This document shows positions 54,892-62,242 of a stretch of 64,000 nucleotides of DNA, one piece after another. Source of the DNA: Psychroflexus salarius. GTDB lineage: Bacteria; Bacteroidota; Bacteroidia; Flavobacteriales; Flavobacteriaceae. A program made the position numbers and the translations under genes. The number at the start of each line of letters is the position of its first letter. Positions within the stretch are counted from its first letter, which is position 1. The stretch is taken from assembly GCF_900129035.1 (NCBI RefSeq), contig NZ_FQTW01000001.1:124001-188000 (forward strand), read 5' to 3'. The notes beneath the pieces were generated by a model that did not search any database, had not been told where the DNA came from, and was given only the letters and a program-made list of their open reading frames with translations.

Positions 54892-56277
54892 ATGAATAAA
54901 AAAGCTTTTTTAATATTAATCACCAGTGTTTCGGCACTTGGTGGATTACTTTTTGGATATGACACCGGCGTGATTAACGGCGCCCAATTTTTTTTAAGTA
55001 AATATTTCGAGTTAGATCCTGGCATGAAAGGTTGGGTAGTAGCCAGCGCATTATTAGGCTGTTTAGTTGGTGCGTTATCCTCTGGATTTTTTAATACCTT
55101 ATTTGGCAGAAAATATACCCTAATTCTTTCAGCGGTTTTATTTACAATTTCGGCTTGGGGCTCTGGTATGCCTTCTATACTTCCAGAAAGTGTAAGTTTA
55201 TTGGTTGTTTTTAGAATTATAGGTGGTGTTGGTATCGGTTTAGCTTCTATGTCGGCACCGGTTTACATCGCAGAAATTGCGCCTTCAAAAAAACGTGGTA
55301 TTCTGGTAAGTTTTTATCAACTAGCCATTGTTATAGGCTTTTTTGTGGTCTTTCTCGTCACTTATTATATCGGTAAAGATTTAACCGAAGCTCAAAACAT
55401 TCAGTTTGGGTGGCGACAAATGTTTTGGTCAGAATTAATTCCTTGTGCCTTATTTTTAATGGCTTTGTTTTTTGTTCCTAAAAGTCCCCGATGGCTATAT
55501 TTAAAAGGTAAAGACCTAGAAGCTTTTAAAACCTTGACCAAAATTCATGGCGATATACTCGCCATAGATGAGCAACGAGAAATCAAAAAGTCGATTGAGA
55601 AGAATCAAAATCAAACCCAAAACGTAAATTACTTTTCTAAAACCATACTTGGCATCATCGTAATCGGGACAGTTTTTTCTATGCTACAGCAGTTCACCGG
55701 AATTAATGCAGTCTTATATTACGGCGCTGATATTTTTGAAAAAGCACTTGGCTTTGGTAAAGACGATGTCTTGGCTCAACAAATATTATTGGCTGGCGTT
55801 AACCTTGTCTTTACATTTATTGCCATGTTTTCTGTGGATAAGTTTGGCAGAAAACCATTAGTAATTATCGGTAGTATAGGGATGATTATCGGATTTTTAT
55901 TATTGGGCTTCAGCTTAAAAAATGATGCCGTAGGCGTGGTTTCTTTAATTGGTGTATTATTGTTTATCGCTTCGTTTGCAATGTCCATGGGACCTGTGGT
56001 TTGGGTGGTATTGTCTGAAATGTTTCCCAATCGAATTCGTAGTGTGGCTATGTCTGTCGCAGTTGCTGCACAATGGGGTGCAAATTATATTGTTTCACAG
56101 AGTTTTCCTGTTGTCATGGAAAGTGAACTTAACGAAAATGCATTCTGGAATGGTTCTCTGCCCTATTTTATCTTTATAGGATTCATGATTATTTCAATCA
56201 TTTTTATTTTAAAATATATTCCTGAAACCAAAGGTAAATCTCTAGAAGAACTAGAAAAAATTTGGGAGAAAAAGTGA
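54892..56277 (+). CDS. Sugar porter (MFS superfamily, XylE/GLUT type)
   Basis: 461 aa, 12 predicted membrane helices. Sugar-porter signatures: GYDTGVINGAQFF in helix 1, LFGRKYTL after helix 2, MSAPVYIAEIAPSKKRG, PKSPRWLYLKGK, DKFGRKPLV in the second half and PETKGKSLEELEKIW at the C-terminus. QQFTGINAVLYY in helix 7 contributes to sugar binding. A hexose or pentose/H+ symporter in the inner membrane is the likely role. Transcribed alone with no catabolic genes nearby. Confidence 0.9.
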   Translation: MNKKAFLILITSVSALGGLLFGYDTGVINGAQFFLSKYFELDPGMKGWVVASALLGCLVGALSSGFFNTLFGRKYTLILSAVLFTISAWGSGMPSILPESVSLLVVFRIIGGVGIGLASMSAPVYIAEIAPSKKRGILVSFYQLAIVIGFFVVFLVTYYIGKDLTEAQNIQFGWRQMFWSELIPCALFLMALFFVPKSPRWLYLKGKDLEAFKTLTKIHGDILAIDEQREIKKSIEKNQNQTQNVNYFSKTILGIIVIGTVFSMLQQFTGINAVLYYGADIFEKALGFGKDDVLAQQILLAGVNLVFTFIAMFSVDKFGRKPLVIIGSIGMIIGFLLLGFSLKNDAVGVVSLIGVLLFIASFAMSMGPVVWVVLSEMFPNRIRSVAMSVAVAAQWGANYIVSQSFPVVMESELNENAFWNGSLPYFIFIGFMIISIIFILKYIPETKGKSLEELEKIWEKK

Positions 56278-56507
56278 TAAGCCATCTCAACACCCTACTA
56301 GGAAATTATTTTTCTCGGCAGTTTTTAAAGTTCAAACCTCTACCAGCTAACTAGTTTAAACTTGAGATTTTATTATACTGTCTATAGTTGAAGGCAGTTG
56401 ATGATTTGTATTAAACCGATCTTAAAACTTTATAATAAGCTAAGTTATTTTTAATCAAATAGATAGCATTTAAGTTGAAATTAAGTGATATTTTTTTGTC
56501 AGAATAC

Positions 56508-56537
56508 TTTGAAAAATGAAATAAAGGCTTAAATTTG
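56508..56537 (+). promoter_or_regulatory. tRNA operon promoter (-33 TTTG, -7 TAAATTTG)
   Basis: TTTG (56508-56511), 18-bp spacer, TAAATTTG (56530-56537): a textbook Bacteroidota housekeeping promoter. The expected start is about 24 nt before tRNA-Gly. Confidence 0.8.
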
Positions 56538-56564
56538 CACCCGCAATAAGTTCTTATAAATACT

Positions 56565-56636
56565 GCGAAAGTAGCTCAGGGGTAGAGCATCACCTTGCCA
56601 AGGTGAGGGTCGCGGGTTCAAATCCCGTCTTTCGCT
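56565..56636 (+). tRNA. tRNA-Gly (GCC)
   Basis: 72-nt cloverleaf. Acceptor stem GCGAAAG / CTTTCGC with discriminator T; D arm GCTCAGGGGTAGAGC; anticodon loop CTTGCCAAG with anticodon GCC; T arm GCGGGTTCAAATCCCGT. CCA is not encoded. tRNA-Leu follows after 8 bp in the same transcript. Confidence 0.97.
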
Positions 56637-56644
56637 CGATAATC

Positions 56645-56729
56645 GCTCGGATGGTGGAATTGGTAGACACGTTGGACTTAAAATCCAATGACCATTGCGG
56701 TCGTGCGGGTTCAAGTCCCGCTCCGAGTA
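56645..56729 (+). tRNA. tRNA-Leu (TAA)
   Basis: 85-nt class II tRNA. Acceptor GCTCGGA / TCCGAGT (one G-T pair at the first position), anticodon stem-loop TTGGACTTAAAATCCAA with anticodon TAA, a long variable arm (TGACCATTGCGGTCG), and a T arm GCGGGTTCAAGTCCCGC. CCA is not encoded. Confidence 0.97.
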
Positions 56730-56730
56730 C

Positions 56731-56760
56731 AAAAAGTCTGCATTTTATGCAGGCTTTTTT
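56731..56760 (+). terminator. Intrinsic terminator of the tRNA operon
   Basis: 13-bp stem AAAAAGTCTGCAT / ATGCAGGCTTTTT with a 3-nt loop, then T, beginning 1 bp after tRNA-Leu. Confidence 0.9.
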
Positions 56761-56817
56761 AGTTTATAAGCATTAATACTATTGATTTCTTTCATCAAAT
56801 ATCAATTTATCCACGCC

Positions 56818-56918
56818 TCCATTTGCTTTCTATTAACGATTTCTCTAATACTATTAAGCACGTATAGTGTTGGAGATGAGAAGACACCGTCATCGTTCTC
56901 CATCTGCTTATTCAAACC
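56818..56918. repeat. Diverged repeat, copy A (partner at 61762-61871)
   Basis: About 100 bp, partly conserved at 61762-61871 in the same orientation. Shared blocks: TCCATTTGCTT (56818-56828), CGATTTCTCT (56837-56846), a 22-bp core at 56863-56884 with 21 identities, and the final CCATCT...AAACC. The core forms a hairpin: AGATGAGAA (56874-56882) with TTCTCCATCT (56896-56905), 9 bp with one bulge. The rest of the 304-bp gap 56761-57064 has no gene. Confidence 0.65.
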
Positions 56919-57002
56919 TATATTATTTCCTAATTCTATTTAATAAAACTTTAGGTAGAACCTTACAACTATCAACTAAAATAAACTAGCATTGCACTCT
57001 AT

Positions 57003-57037
57003 AAAAAAAACGGGGCTCTCACCTGAGGGCCCGTTTA
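57003..57037 (-). terminator. Intrinsic terminator of the 1408-aa surface protein gene
   Basis: GC-rich stem AAACGGG / CCCGTTT with partly paired interior, followed by an eight-base T-run on the minus strand, 28 bp beyond the stop. Confidence 0.8.
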
Positions 57038-57064
57038 TCTATTGTATAATAATGATTGAAGCCT

Positions 57065-60000
57065 TTACTTTTTGATAAGACGTCTAATAACTTGACTAGT
57101 TTCAGACTTTAATACGACGATATAGGTGGCTGAAGCAAGTGGTGAGACATTTAACCTAATACTTGAAGCATTAGAATTCAAATTAACTTGCATCACTTGC
57201 CTTCCCCGAACATCATAGAGCATTATTTCTTTAAGTTCATGTTGTTGTGAATTATTTATAACCACAAGTTGATCGGCTGGATTAGGATATAAGCTTATAT
57301 CTCCAAGATCGACAGAACTTGTTCCTAAAGTTTCGTCAACAGTTAAAGTAAGGGAACAATTGGATGTGTTTCCAGAATCATCTGTTGCTGTAAAGCTAAT
57401 CGTATAAACGCCAGAAGCTAATGCAGTACCAGCTGCAGGAGTTTGTGTAATGGACGATACATTACAATTATCAGTAGCGGTAACATCAGCGTTAACTACA
57501 TAATCAGGTAGAGTATAATCAGATTGATCAGAAGATAAGGTAATAGTTTGATTACTTAAACAATTTAAAACTGGATCTTCTGCATCTTCAGCTGTAATTG
57601 TTGCAGAAGCCGTAGTTTCACAACCATTATCATCTGTGATAGTGACCGAATAAGTCCCTGATGCTAAGTTATCAATATCTTCGGTAATAGCCCCATTACT
57701 CCATAAGAAGGTATAAGGTGATGTTCCGCCTGTGATGCTTAAATCGAGTGCGCCATCGTTTTGACCTGGGCAAGTCTCATTAAACGTTTCAATGGAGGCC
57801 TGCAAATCACAATCTACAATAGTCACAATCACCTCTGTTGAATTTGGACAAGTGCCTGCTGTCGTATACGTCACGGTGTAAGTACCTGGTGTTGATGCGC
57901 TTACATCAATTGCACCTGTGCTTGGATCTATACTCAATCCTGCAGTTGAAGAAAAACTACCACCTGCTGTACCAGTCACCGTTGGTGTTGGATCAGCATC
58001 TGTTGAAAGATATGTAGAGGCCGAATAACTAAAACTCGGATCGTCTAGCTCTGTAGGGATAATGGTAATGCTTTCACAAACGTCTGGGTTCACACAACCA
58101 CCTTCACCTGAGACATAAAAGGTCGTTTCTTCCGTAATAGGGTTAGGAAAAGCAAAAGTTCCTGTGGTAGTCGTACCAATTTCAGTACCATCACAGGAGT
58201 CGGTATAAATACGCCAAGTAACAACATCAGTAAACGTGCCTGTAATGTTTAACGTAGCTATATCTCCATTACAAACTGTAGCTGGAGATACGCTTAATGT
58301 AGGAACTTCTGGTTGATTACAAAGGGTCTTGAAAAATAATGGGTCTGATGCTGAGCTAACACCAGTGAAACCACAATCTGAGCGAATAAAAGCTTTGTAA
58401 TTTGTATTTTCAGACAATCCAGAAATCAATACTGAATTTACTTCGAAGTTTATACTTCCGCTTACTACTGGTGGCGTGTTTTGCGGATCATCATCTTCAT
58501 TAAAAACAAACCAATTATAACCACTAATAGCGCTACCGATATTATCCCAAGATAATTCAACTGTACCAGATGTAACTTCAACAACTTCAAAATTTAAAGG
58601 CGGGAAACATCCATCAGGAGCATCACAATCTGAAGTAAATGTGCTTAGCGTGTTTCCTTGAGAACCCTCGCCAGGATTGTTTTGATATACTTCTTCATCA
58701 AAAGGATTGAAAACCGTAACGCCTACTTCACTAGCAAAATTACCTCCTGTGTTCCAGAATAATTCAACATTAACATTATTGCAAAGGTTTACTGTTTCTG
58801 TAAAATTATTTCCTGATGTAAAGCTTTCACCTAAAACAGCTACTTCTACTCCATTTTGAAAAACGGTCATGGTGTTTCCATTCCAACCATCTCCAAAACT
58901 ATCGAGCAACTCGAAGGTATAAGCACAAGTATCAGTAGCTTCACAAGTTAAAGTGCTAAAACTCACTAATTCAGAAAAATCACTAGCGTCGTTATCAGTA
59001 CAATTGGATACTACATACACGTCGTATGCTTGAGACGGTGATAGTCCTGAAACAGTGACATTAGTTGCATTTTGATCTACACTTTCAGTCAAAACGGGTG
59101 TTGAAGTTAATGGATTTACACCTGCATCGAAAATAAACCAAGTATAACCTGAACTTGCTTCTGGCTCTGCATTCCAGCTCAAATTTGCCGAATCCTGTTC
59201 TATATTGCTTACTTGGACGTTTGTTACTTCCGGACAGGTTGGTGGTGTACAAGTCGAGGTGAAACTAAAAATGGTACTTCCGACTAGGTTTTGAGAATCA
59301 AATCCTAATTCAAAAATTTGCTCATCAAATGAATTAACCACATTTAAACCAACTTCTTGAGGAAAACTTCCGCCATCTATCCAAATAAGCTCGATGAAAC
59401 TACCTGTACATAGTAAATGAGTTTCTGTAAAATTATCACCGCCATTCACAAAGCTTTCGCCTAAGTTTGCAACTAACTGACCATCCTGACGCAATTCAAT
59501 AATTGCCCCGTTCCAATCATCTCCAAAATCATCTATCAAATTAAACGTAAATTCACATTGTTCGCTAACCGGACAAGCAGCTGTTGTAAATTCTACTGGT
59601 CCTTCTAAGTCACTTAATCCATCTTGTGCACAATTACTTCTTATGTAAGCATCATAAGAAGTATTACTTGTTAGATTTGATACTTGGGTATTGTTACCGC
59701 TAATACTAGTAGAACTTTGTAAAACAGGTGTAGCAGTTTCTGGATTAGCACCAGCTGGATAAATTAACCAGTCTACTGGGTTAGATTGCTGGTTCCAATT
59801 AAGTTGTGCACTAGTCTCTCCTATTTGAGAAACAGATAAATTTGAAGGCTCCAAACAAACAGTAGCTTCACGAACTTCTATTAAGTCTAGTGCTATTACA
59901 GAGGAAAAGCCTGAGCCACGCGTAGCCGTAAAACGAATTTGAATTTTAGTGTTAGTATAGTTAGCAAGTTCTATTTCTTGTTCTAGCCAATTATCTGCTG

Positions 60001-61291
60001 CTGAATCTTGTTGTTCTCCAACTACACTAAAAATACTTTCCCAACTTTGGGTTCCGAATTCACGTACTTCAACTTCTAATGAAGCTATGTCTTCCCCAAA
60101 CATAAAATAATAAAAACTAACAGCAGGCGCATTAAGGTTGTCTGTGCTAATTATAGGTGAAATAAATTGAGCGTCATCGCCAGGATTTCCTGATGCCTTG
60201 GTATATATAAAATTATCGCCTTGAAAAGCATCATCAGGACCTGTTAAAAAATTTTGGGTAGAACTATCGCCAGTTCCCCAAGCATATACATTTTGTATAT
60301 TTTGTGGAATTCTTGTCCAACATTCATCGATACTATCGTCAATATTTTGAAATTGAGAACCAGGTTCCCAATTTTCTCCAGAAAAGTCTTCAAGAAACGG
60401 AGTTTGTGATGTGATACACTCACCTTCAAATGGTAGTTCTATTAATTCTCCACCTTCAGGTAAAGCAAGCCATAAACCAAATTCAGGTCCATTTTGATTA
60501 TTTGCACGATCAACAAATCCACTCGCTAATAATGTAACGGCCTTATTTTGTAGACCTAAATCAAGTAATGGTAAATCATAAGCTTCAAATTCTTCCTGAG
60601 TTGATGTTAATTTGGGTTGGATTGTATAATTGTTGGTAGCAATTTGAATATAATTATTATATGTGGAGTATGCTAAATTAGAAATGAAATTTGAAATTGG
60701 AATAGTAGTCTCATCTACATCTACATTAGCCAAATCTGTCGCTCCATGATGCACTAAAATATCTGTATTTCCAGCAACTGCAATAGCTGTTTCTCTAGCA
60801 CCTTCAAATACATCTAAAGAAAATTGTATGTCTGTGTTTACTGAAGCATCAAAATTACTTGTGTTTTGAACTCCATTAGCAACTATGATGTATTTTTCTG
60901 TGTCTAATAAATTTACAGTCGTATTAAAAAATGCTTCAGAAGCATCTTGACTGGTTGATGGCGCAATTGCTATATCTAAATCTTCATTAGCAGGAACACT
61001 TGTAAATGCAGAAGCAGTTCTAAATTCAACATCATTCAGAAAAATAGTACCATTTACATAAATATCAACTGTCGCTAAATTAGGGTCTGGAGCATTATGT
61101 ATAAATTGCACATCGGTTGTTTCGTTTACAAAGAATGGCAAATAAGGGATTGTTCTCTCTTTTTCAGATAACAAACTATAACTGGAAGTTTCAGTATCAT
61201 AAAATGGTTTCGCTCCAATTGAATGAGATGTAAGAAGAAATAAAAAAAAGAATAAACTTATAAAAAATTGAGGTTGGTAATTTTTATGCAT
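57065..61291 (-). CDS. Large modular cell-surface protein with T9SS type A sorting domain
   Basis: 1408 aa. Signal peptide (1 to about 27, ending SHSIGA). A DUF4397-like region (about 57-290, VQFIHNAPDPNLATVDIYVNG) is followed by a MAM-like jelly-roll (about 305-480). Three fibronectin III-type modules (about 483-575, 693-785, 900-990) alternate with two copies of a roughly 105-aa domain with FGDDWNG (587) and FGDGWNG (797). Then come an Ig-like stretch, an SprB repeat (about 1160-1228, NETCPGQNDGALDLSITGG), an HYR module (about 1240-1315) and the sorting domain (about 1325-1408, LYPNPADQ, VRGRQVMQV). Expected to be exported by T9SS and displayed or released. DUF4397 and the modules suggest adhesion; this is inference. 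Confidence 0.88.
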   Translation of the reverse strand: MHKNYQPQFFISLFFFLFLLTSHSIGAKPFYDTETSSYSLLSEKERTIPYLPFFVNETTDVQFIHNAPDPNLATVDIYVNGTIFLNDVEFRTASAFTSVPANEDLDIAIAPSTSQDASEAFFNTTVNLLDTEKYIIVANGVQNTSNFDASVNTDIQFSLDVFEGARETAIAVAGNTDILVHHGATDLANVDVDETTIPISNFISNLAYSTYNNYIQIATNNYTIQPKLTSTQEEFEAYDLPLLDLGLQNKAVTLLASGFVDRANNQNGPEFGLWLALPEGGELIELPFEGECITSQTPFLEDFSGENWEPGSQFQNIDDSIDECWTRIPQNIQNVYAWGTGDSSTQNFLTGPDDAFQGDNFIYTKASGNPGDDAQFISPIISTDNLNAPAVSFYYFMFGEDIASLEVEVREFGTQSWESIFSVVGEQQDSAADNWLEQEIELANYTNTKIQIRFTATRGSGFSSVIALDLIEVREATVCLEPSNLSVSQIGETSAQLNWNQQSNPVDWLIYPAGANPETATPVLQSSTSISGNNTQVSNLTSNTSYDAYIRSNCAQDGLSDLEGPVEFTTAACPVSEQCEFTFNLIDDFGDDWNGAIIELRQDGQLVANLGESFVNGGDNFTETHLLCTGSFIELIWIDGGSFPQEVGLNVVNSFDEQIFELGFDSQNLVGSTIFSFTSTCTPPTCPEVTNVQVSNIEQDSANLSWNAEPEASSGYTWFIFDAGVNPLTSTPVLTESVDQNATNVTVSGLSPSQAYDVYVVSNCTDNDASDFSELVSFSTLTCEATDTCAYTFELLDSFGDGWNGNTMTVFQNGVEVAVLGESFTSGNNFTETVNLCNNVNVELFWNTGGNFASEVGVTVFNPFDEEVYQNNPGEGSQGNTLSTFTSDCDAPDGCFPPLNFEVVEVTSGTVELSWDNIGSAISGYNWFVFNEDDDPQNTPPVVSGSINFEVNSVLISGLSENTNYKAFIRSDCGFTGVSSASDPLFFKTLCNQPEVPTLSVSPATVCNGDIATLNITGTFTDVVTWRIYTDSCDGTEIGTTTTGTFAFPNPITEETTFYVSGEGGCVNPDVCESITIIPTELDDPSFSYSASTYLSTDADPTPTVTGTAGGSFSSTAGLSIDPSTGAIDVSASTPGTYTVTYTTAGTCPNSTEVIVTIVDCDLQASIETFNETCPGQNDGALDLSITGGTSPYTFLWSNGAITEDIDNLASGTYSVTITDDNGCETTASATITAEDAEDPVLNCLSNQTITLSSDQSDYTLPDYVVNADVTATDNCNVSSITQTPAAGTALASGVYTISFTATDDSGNTSNCSLTLTVDETLGTSSVDLGDISLYPNPADQLVVINNSQQHELKEIMLYDVRGRQVMQVNLNSNASSIRLNVSPLASATYIVVLKSETSQVIRRLIKK

Positions 61292-61761
61292 GGCTTTAGC
61301 TTTTGTTTAATAAAACATTATTTAAATATATAAAATTTATGAAGAATGAGGTTTTTATTTATTAATAATGGAAATAAATTTATATAATTAATTGTTTTTC
61401 TAAAATGATTACAATAGTATATTGTGATTTATTTAATACTCTGTTGCTGAATTAAATAACTTGAACTAAAACTGTTTTTATACTTCTAACTCAAAATTTA
61501 TTACACTAAGCCGTTACGTGAATTAAAGCTATTAGTTTGTTAAGCAAATTACATACGCACTTTGGTGTTGTTTAAGCGAATAAGTTTTAAAAGTAGGATA
61601 CTTATGAAAAACATGGACTTGAAGAATCAATAAAACTTGAATTTAGTTCCAAACATAATTAATTGTGTCAAATGAAATTTCAAACCCTATTTTGAATCGT
61701 TAGACTTTTGAATTTAGCGATGAATTGGTTCGAAAAAAGTCAATAGAGTGTACCAAAAGCT
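61292..61761. other. Long AT-rich intergenic region upstream of the surface protein gene
   Basis: No reading frame with coding character, no tRNA. On the minus strand, weak -7-like boxes (for example TAAATTTA) occur before the 57065-61291 gene, but no full promoter. Confidence 0.55.
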
Positions 61762-61871
61762 TCCATTTGCTTGATAGGGCTTAGTCTTAAAGCGATTTCT
61801 CTCTTGATATTTTTACACTTATAGTGTTGGAGATGGGAAGAAAACATAATCATTCACCATCTATTTAAACC
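61762..61871. repeat. Diverged repeat, copy B (partner at 56818-56918)
   Basis: Same blocks as copy A: TCCATTTGCTT (61762-61772), CGATTTCTCT (61793-61802), the 22-bp core at 61820-61841. Its hairpin pairs AGATGGGAA (61831-61839) with TTCACCATCT (61853-61862). Relative to copy A, one A-T pair has become G-C, so the pairing is preserved. The copies flank the 1408-aa gene. Confidence 0.65.
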
Positions 61872-61905
61872 CTTTTTGATCATCACAGGTGCTCATAATT
61901 ATGAA

Positions 61906-61934
61906 ATCCTCGACAAGGAAATCTTGTCAAGGAT
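61906..61934. repeat. Inverted repeat / hairpin
   Basis: ATCCT-C-GACAAG (61906-61917) pairs with CTTGTC-A-AGGAT (61923-61934) around a 5-nt loop; one mismatch in 12. There is no T-run, so it is not an ordinary terminator. It lies 34 bp past repeat copy B. Confidence 0.6.
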
Positions 61935-61980
61935 CTATTCTCAATATTCTATTAAAATTGAATGTATTATTTTTTAAAAA

Positions 61981-62017
61981 ACAAACCACCGCTAGAGATT
62001 ATCTAGCGGTGGTTTGT
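61981..62017 (-). terminator. Strong intrinsic terminator
   Basis: Perfect 16-bp stem (ACAAACCACCGCTAGA / TCTAGCGGTGGTTTGT) with a 5-nt loop, followed on the minus strand by a TTTTT run. It ends the two-gene T9SS cargo/small-protein transcript. Confidence 0.92.
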
Positions 62018-62033
62018 ATATAATAACTGGTGA

Positions 62034-62231
62034 TTACCTTAAACTGGGCTTTAAACAGGTGACCCCAACCATCACTCCAGCTATAATAGCTGAGTATATA
62101 TATGTGTTAATCGGTGCGGTAGGTTCGTCATCAACATCATCATCAAAGTCAAAGGGATCTGATTGACCGTAACTCAACCCTGTGAATAACATCAGCATTA
62201 CTATAGCTGAAGTATATCGTAATTGTTTCAT
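62034..62231 (-). CDS. 65-aa secreted peptide with C-terminal membrane anchor, PID-CTERM-like
   Basis: Three parts in 65 residues: a signal peptide (1 to about 22, MLMLFTGLSYGQ), a short acidic linker (DPFDFDDDVDDEPTAP), then PINTYIYSAIIAGVMVGVTC and a basic tail (LKPSLR). The linker-PI(N/D)-helix-basic design recalls the PID-CTERM sorting signals I remember from small Flavobacteria proteins. It starts 11 bp after the upstream T9SS cargo gene and shares its transcript. Function unknown. Confidence 0.7.
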   Translation of the reverse strand: MKQLRYTSAIVMLMLFTGLSYGQSDPFDFDDDVDDEPTAPINTYIYSAIIAGVMVGVTCLKPSLR

Positions 62232-62242
62232 GATTTATAAGT

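Noticed and set aside
56278-56564. Small RNA or reading frame in the gap before the tRNA genes
   Set aside because: Apart from the clear tRNA promoter there is no coding signal or stable hairpin with a T-run.
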